The position numbers and the translations under genes are program-made. A DNA stretch of 27,434 bases from Neelides folsomi (Eukaryota; Arthropoda; Collembola; Neelipleona; Neelidae), in the NCBI GenBank assembly GCA_034687125.1, contig JAQGBZ010000604.1:1-27434 (forward strand). Direction: 5' to 3'. Of this stretch, positions 22,151 to 27,434 are shown one piece after another. The stretch's first letter is position 1, and each line of letters starts with the position of its first letter. Under the pieces are notes generated by a model that saw only the letters and a list, made by a program, of their open reading frames with translations, had not been told where the DNA came from and ran no database searches.

Positions 22151-23330
22151 TCAGTGTTGACTTGTGTCTAAACAGAGAAATTGAGTGCGAGTTGAATAGA
22201 AATCGCACGTAAGATGTTTCTTAATATGAATTAAATAAGTTTTATATGCAATTCAATTTGATTCAATTTACAAATTTCAATCAGATTTCGATATTAGATT
22301 ATATTTTAGTATTCATTAGATTCACATTATAGCACAAATAATTATTCTTATTTGTCCTAAATAAGTTGTTCAAACTTGTTTCTTTTAATAAGTAAAAATG
22401 AATTTTCCAAATTCAAATAAAGAGAAATATAGAGAAATTATACTATAAAGAGAAATTTCCCAATCTAAAAGATATTCGAGTTAATATTCAACGGTTAAAA
22501 ATGCCAAGTTTAATTTGAGGAATTTCAACATCAGGTGTTTCGGCACAATGTTCGGCTAAAGATTTCTGCTCAAAGTTTGGGTGAAAATGAGATGGTCAAA
22601 GGTCAACTCGTAAAGTGAAAACGAGACTTTATTAACGAGAAAAATAGAGGACTGACTTGGACAGTAATTTTTGAGAGACTGCACTTAAATAAAAGTTTAA
22701 GACAAAAGAAAACATCACTCACAATTTCCATAACACAACATGTAGTATTTAACATTTGAAATAATACAATAATCAACATTTAAAGAAAATCATCGTAACA
22801 TTAGGTATTTATTCCATCATTGCTAACTATATTAATAAATCATTCAAATTACGATCAAGCTTAACCCGACACTTGCAAATACATCCGGACATAAAAGTTG
22901 TTCAGTGTTCCAAAGTAAAAGATACAAAATTTGATTGTGAAATCTGCTTTAAAAAACAGAAATTGTGCTAATTTTCAAAGTCACATGTATAACGAACATT
23001 AAATTAATTTAAGGTCAAATAAGTGTTCTGAATGTGACATGGCATTTTTTAGTAACTATGAATTGAAAGTTCATACGCACCTTCACACAGGTGAAAAATC
23101 TTTTGAATGTCAATTTTGTAATCAGCGATTCCGGAGAAATTATCATTTAAGTCTACATATTAGATCTCGACACAAATATATTATAATTTAGTAAATTCGA
23201 TATTTTTATTGCCTTAAATTTTAACTTTAGCCTTGAACTTAACCTCATTCTTCTTAATGCTAAAATCGTAGCATTTGTAAAGTTTATTTACAATTTATAT
23301 TGTTAAGAAATTTGTCTTGTTGAATAAAAC
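22151..23330 (+). pseudogene. Tandem duplicate of the zinc-finger gene, inactivated
   Basis: A second copy of about 19882-21870. The promoter-like flank and exon 1 (ATG at 22398) are recognisable. The start of exon 1 is scrambled by a stop and frameshift, after which FPNLKDIRVNIQRLK is identical to the intact copy. Exon 2 and the first six fingers are missing: 22536-22834 is unrelated DNA. Homology resumes at about 22835, inside finger 7 (SLTRHLQIHPD). A stop and frame change follow in finger 8 (near 22966), then two good fingers, CSECDMAFFSNYELKVHTHL and CQFCNQRFRRNYHLSLHIRS, up to the stop at 23189-23191. A protein is very unlikely. Confidence 0.85.
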
Positions 23331-23424
23331 TTTACTTAAACTTATACTACAATATTGTTTTATTAAAAATTTTTTAAAGATTTATTTAAGTAGGTATTTT
23401 TAAGTAAGATTTTTTTGTATATAG

Positions 23425-23499
23425 TACAGGATGGGTAATATTAAGTTATTTTCTTTTTAAATCGTATAAAACAGAAAGCAACTTATGGCCCACCCTGTA
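23425..23499. mobile_element. Tiny TA-flanked inverted-repeat element (MITE-like)
   Basis: The left end TACAGGATGGGTAATATTAA and the right end, read in reverse complement, TACAGGGTGGGCCATAAGTT are imperfect inverted repeats of about 30 bp that nearly meet in the middle. Both outer borders are TA, the target dinucleotide of Tc1/mariner elements, and CAGGGTGGGCCA-type ends are typical of that superfamily. The element is only about 71 bp between the TAs and encodes nothing. Confidence 0.6.
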
Positions 23500-23603
23500 T
23501 TATGTATATAGCAGTATTCAGTATAGGTATGGTAAATCTAAACACTAAATATTTAACTTATTGTATAATAACTTTTATTAAAAAGTTAAATTAAATTTTA
23601 TAA

Positions 23604-24560
23604 CTAAAAGGTGAGAAGCACATTAACAACATTTTCAAAAAGGGAAGAAAACATCATAAGCGCAGAATTTGAATGAAATTCTCCAAATTGGCCCTTTTTA
23701 ATTCGAATTTTTCTAATTGATTTCCAAACTCGAATTTCTTCCTTATATAATTGAGGGTCAATATTAGAAATTAAATATGTTCTCAGATCTTGTGCATAGT
23801 TTAGAATTCTTTTTGTATACAGACAGAGAAAATAGATGCATACTGGAATGTGTATTATAACCACAATTGCAAAAATACAAATAAGTAATGGGATATTTTT
23901 AAATGAAGTAATGAGCAAATACATTAAACTCGCAAATCCTACGTTACAAAGAAGAATATAAAGAGGAAATATATAATGGTTAAACTCTTTCCACCATTCA
24001 AACAGAAAGTGAAGACTCGAATAAACATTTTTCAACTCATTGTACATTTCCTTTTTCTTCATTGGATCTTCGTCTTGTAGTTTCAAATTTTTGATATTCA
24101 AACTAAAAAAATAAATTAATATAATAATTATAGTTGTAGTAAAGACTGATTCTATAAACATATTTTATTTACACAGAACATAAATAGGTAATGTATACTA
24201 TTTGTAATATTTGTATATTTTATGTAATTTTATCGAAATTCAAATCTTACCATATTTTCTCCAAAATTCTATCGCTAAAACCAAAAATCATAAATCCACT
24301 CAGAGTGTTACAAATAATAGTCATCATTTGACTATAAAAAATTAAATAAGTAATAATTTTTATTGGTATGTTCAAATAATATGTAAAATCATTAATTTTT
24401 TCAAAATCGGGGTATCCAAATTCAATAATGCTCTTTAAATTCAAATGAGGAAGAAAAGGGATAATGAAGGGAACAAATGCAAATTTTGGCATATATTTAG
24501 CATAATAATAAAAACAGCAATCAGTCAGCTCCAATTTAGATGTTATATTATATTTTTCTC
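23604..24560 (-). CDS. 3' half of a 7-TM chemoreceptor-like gene (gustatory/odorant-type), 5' exons missing
   Basis: Two exons, 24560-24251 and 24102-23604, join in phase 2 over a 146-nt intron and give about 268 residues. There are at least four membrane segments: around FAFVPFIIPFLPHL, IKIITYLIFYSQMMTIICNT, FPLYILLCNVGFASLMYLLI and PLLICIFAIVVIIHIPVCIY. A last hydrophobic C-terminal segment ends ENVVNVLLTF. Short loops, a long cytosolic stretch between membrane segments and a C-terminal helix ending right at the stop fit the arthropod gustatory/odorant receptor superfamily, but no diagnostic motif is certain. An acceptor at 24562-24561 shows that upstream exons existed. None is seen in the next 2.9 kb of the minus strand, where repeats and the integrase gene lie. 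It may be a broken gene or have a very long intron. Confidence 0.6.
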
Positions 24561-24659
24561 CTATAAAAATTTAAATCATTAAGAGATTTATTAAACAATA
24601 ATTAATTAATATATTTCTCTCCCGAATTGGAAGGGGTGCCCGAATAAGGCCGGTGTGGG

Positions 24660-24815
24660 AGCATATAGTGTGTCCTCCAAAACGTGTGTCGGACACACGT
24701 TTTGTCGTCAAAACGTGTGTCAGACACATGTTTTGACGACAAATAGTGTGTCCAACCGACAAAACATGTGTCCGACACACGTTATGCGAACAAAACGTGT
24801 GTCTGCTGTTAAAGT
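24660..24815. repeat. Cluster of AACGTGTGTC/GACACACGTT inverted repeats
   Basis: Arms AAAACGTGTGTC at 24679-24690 and GACACACGTTTT at 24692-24703 flank a single central base. Next to them, arms GTCGTCAAAACGTGTGTC (24704-24721) and 24723-24740 are 18-nt complements with one mismatch. Further GTGTGTCC and GGACACAC-type words continue to about 24802. Open frames through this block on both strands are a by-product of the palindromes. It may belong to the terminal or subterminal part of the element that carries the downstream integrase gene. Confidence 0.75.
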
Positions 24816-24951
24816 TAACGTAGCGGGAATTAAGATAAGCTCAATTATGTTTAGGTTTACCCTAAATATTAAACAAAACGTGTGACTTTAAAGTTAAAGT
24901 CGCAGGAAATAATTCAAATTAGTTTTATGTTTAATATTGCCCTAATAAACG
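24792..24951 (+). repeat. Two diverged direct repeats of about 80 bp
   Basis: The copies start with AAAACGTGTG at 24792 and 24875 and share TTAAAGTTAA, a GGGAATTAAG/AGGAAATAAT-like part, TTATGTTTA and a CCCTAA-TAAAC end. They follow directly on the palindrome cluster, whose AAAACGTGTG word opens each copy. Confidence 0.6.
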
Positions 24952-24995
24952 TAAGTTTTATATGTATATTGCGAATTTGATTATTAAATAAATAA

Positions 24996-25058
24996 TGCCA
25001 GTTTAACCAGAATTTACCAGTTTAACCAGTTTAATGCCAGTTTAACCAGTTTAACCTG
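24996..25058 (+). repeat. CCAGTTTAA minisatellite
   Basis: Five to six copies of a 9-bp unit CCAGTTTAA, with some variant units (CCAGAATTTA, TGCCAGTTTAA), end about 50 bp before the ATG of the integrase gene. Confidence 0.75.
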
Positions 25059-25107
25059 AGGGATTTTCTTTATACATTTTGCTTTATCATTTATTATACT
25101 TCAAATC

Positions 25108-27434
25108 ATGGAAAATTCTTTTAATTATGGTGGAATTGACAATCAAAATTATGAAGACTTAATTCGATACTTAAAAGGAAATCGCAGTTCTGCGTTTTTT
25201 CCAAATTTTGAGACGAAAGTTGCCAAAGACATAGTTGTCAAAGGGAAAGAGGCTGTAACTACAAAGATAAAACATTTGAAATTTGTTTTTAGTCAATTTT
25301 CTCAAAATTTTAACGTTTCATCAGACGGTACTACACTTTTGTACGTACATCAAAACGAAAAAGATGATTTTAAACGAATAGTATTAAGAAAGAGACAAGT
25401 ACTCAATAAAATTCATGATATTCACACGAAAATAGGACACCTTGGTTTTCGGAAAACATGATTTCATTTCGAAAAGGTTAGTAATAATAAAATTGAAAAC
25501 TAGTAATTTGTTAATTGAATTGGTATTTAATTTTGTTAAAATAGTGAATATATTTTACTTAATCTTAAATGAAATTTTAGAATTTGGTTTTAATTAAATT
25601 TTAGGTTTTATTGGGATTCAATGACAAAAGACGTTCGACAATTTTGTTCTTCGTGCAAACAATGTCAACCTAACAAATCCATGAAAGTTGACCAAGAGAA
25701 ACTTCACCCCATTCCACCGCCACAAGCTTCAGAACCGTTAGCACAATGGGGAATTGATTTGATGAAACTACCAAGATCTGAAGAAGGTCATGAATATTTA
25801 GTCGTTTGTATTGAACATTTGACTAAATGGACGGAAGCAAAACCATTAAAAACCAAAAGTGCCATTGAAGTGATTGATTTTTTTAATGGAATTTGCATGA
25901 GATTTGGGATGCCAAAAGTTCTTATTTCTGACCAAGGTTAAAAAATTTATTATTTATTAAATTAACATATTTGTAAAATTATGTTTTTATTAAATAATAT
26001 TAAAATTTTATTCTCAATGATTATTATAAGTTTATTTACAATATATTTTTATTACCAATTAGGGACCGAGTTTTGCAATGGATTATTCAACAATTATTGT
26101 GAAACGAACGAAATTATTCACCGAAGAACTTTTGCTTACCATCCTCAAGGAAATGGACTCACTGAAAGGCAAAATCAGAGTATTAAGTGTGGACTAAGAA
26201 AATGCAGAATTTTAAATGTAATTTACTAATTAACAAATTTCTATATAAAATTGATTGGTAATTAATAAAAATATAAATAAGATACTTAAATAATAATTTA
26301 AAAAAAATTAGATTGGCTTCAAAACATTGGTCGATGATGCTAAACACTGGCCCTATAACCTCGACCGAGTTTTATTTGGATTAAGAACGCACGTCCCAAG
26401 ATCTACAGAATTTTCACCGTTTCGCTTGGTTTATGGCTATGATCCAAGATTAAGAATTGACAATCAAATTGACAAACTACGACGAGAAGAAACAGATGGT
26501 ACTGAAGAAGAAAATATTCAAAATCATCTTTCAACTATACAAGAACATTTTGCCAAATTGGACAAAGATCGTCATGCTGCAAGAGCAAAGATTTTAATTG
26601 AACAAGAAAAACAGAAGGTTTCATATGAAAAAAAGTTTAATAAGAATTCTCGTGATTTTCAAAAAGGCGAATTGGTAATTTTTAATTAGTTAATTTTATA
26701 AAATTATTAATAATTTATTAAAAATAATCTATATTTTTTTAAAATTATTTAAACTCAATAACTCAATTATTTAAACTCAAAATTATAATTTTTGTCTCAT
26801 TTATTATTAATTATTGTAATTGCATATTTAATATTCATCTATAATTATTATAATACTGCATATTTACCATTTTAGGTTCAAGTTGCAAATCTTCGAAAAC
26901 GAACAAGACAAGGTGATGTACTGGATCTCAATTTTCAAGGACCCTTCAAAATTGCAAAAGTCACGGAAAGACAAACGGCAATGCTAAGTAACATAGAAAA
27001 TGACGATATACTTCCTGGCAAAACTGGAACAAGCGTTGCTCGATTGATGAGTTATGACAATAGTTTGTCAATTGAAAAACTTGAAATTCCTTTAATCGAA
27101 GAAAATTCAACCACGTCAAAATCAATTGTCGAAATGGCTTTGGATACTTCCTGCGTTATTACGGATGAGTTTATTAATTGTGATTATTTATACAATTATA
27201 ATCCTCCCACAAAGCCTTTCATGCTTTCATGCTGTAAACTTTTTGATGTTGTCAATGTTTTCCGCCCAGGTTTTGGCAAAAAATGTAAATTTGATGCTCG
27301 CACTGCACCCGTATCTAAAAATGTGATTCAAATTAAAAAGGATGGGAATTGCTTATTTAGATGCTTCAGTTACGCAATTTCTGGATCTCAAAATTACCAT
27401 TCAATTTTGCGTCAGATAATTTGCAATTATTTGG
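25108..27434 (+). CDS. Intron-containing integrase fused to OTU protease (Ginger / KRBA2-like), 3' end outside window, one frameshift
   Basis: Exons 25108-25476, 25605-25936, 26063-26217, 26312-26674 and 26876 to beyond the window. A short N-terminal region from the ATG at 25108 leads to an integrase zinc finger with HTKIGH (HX4H) and CSSCKQC (CX2C). The DDE core follows: Asp in WGIDLMKLP, Asp in LISDQGTEF and Glu in GNGLTERQNQ, with exactly 35 residues between the last two. A GPY/F-type motif (NFQGPFKIAKV) comes next, then an OTU cysteine-protease start, DGNCLFRCFSYAISGS. No gag, reverse transcriptase or RNase H precedes it. A TGA at 25459-25461 plus a one-base phase change before the first donor breaks the frame between HX4H and CX2C. 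This is a mutation, an assembly error or an unseen splice. Introns of 128, 126, 94 and 201 nt suggest a DNA transposon (Ginger type) or host gene, since an RNA-copied element would lose them. Confidence 0.8.

Noticed and set aside
25108..27434. Ordinary gypsy-type LTR retrotransposon
   Set aside because: No gag, protease, reverse transcriptase or RNase H precedes the integrase, there is a start codon just before it, and the coding part is interrupted by spliceable introns.

Overview
The window looks like an AT-rich arthropod-type nuclear genome. Genes are split by short introns (about 50-250 nt) with GT/AG borders, TTAGG-type telomeric words occur, and the protein families are animal ones. 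A springtail-like hexapod is my best guess, from the mix of a ZnT1-type zinc exporter, an arylamine N-acetyltransferase, an S28 protease, an atypical caspase and a 7-TM chemoreceptor-like fragment. That placement is inference and no marker gene fixes it. All exon joins were worked out by hand from splice sites, reading phase and family motifs.

Layout. 1-6580 is mostly gene-poor. It holds an inverted repeat of telomere-like TTAGG words (628-691), a TTGGCAATTGCCAA palindrome cluster (721-840), a broken N-terminal copy of a zinc-finger gene family (1207-1590), decayed minus-strand coding remnants (2939-3460 and 4539-4838), and a candidate promoter plus non-coding exon (3578-3773). 6625-8711 (+) is a complete nine-exon ZnT1-like zinc exporter. 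9862-10972 (-) is a complete three-exon arylamine N-acetyltransferase with an intact Cys-His-Asp triad. 11418-11568 is a second palindrome cluster (GGGAACGTTCCC). 12249-12675 (+) is a predicted three-exon gene for a 69-residue secreted peptide that I do not recognise. 13701-16269 (+) is a complete ten-exon S28 serine carboxypeptidase. Converging on it, 16779-18634 (-) is a six-exon caspase with a death-fold-like prodomain and NSCRG in place of QACRG.

19131-23330 (+) is a zinc-finger block: a decayed C2H2 fragment, one intact ten-finger gene (20126-21721), and a tandem duplicate of that gene ruined by a large replacement, stops and frameshifts. 23425-23499 is a tiny TA-flanked inverted-repeat element. 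23604-24560 (-) is the 3' half of a chemoreceptor-like gene whose 5' half is not visible; the expected upstream side is occupied by a third palindrome cluster, direct repeats and a minisatellite (24660-25058). From 25108 to the window end (+) runs an intron-containing integrase gene (HX4H-CX2C, DD35E, GPF) fused to an OTU protease domain. Its introns argue for a Ginger-type DNA transposon or a KRBA2-like host gene rather than an LTR retrotransposon.

The genes do not form a pathway; this is an ordinary eukaryotic neighbourhood of unrelated genes. The most novel items are the small secreted peptide, the spliced integrase-OTU fusion, the altered-pocket caspase, and three independent clusters of different short palindromes.
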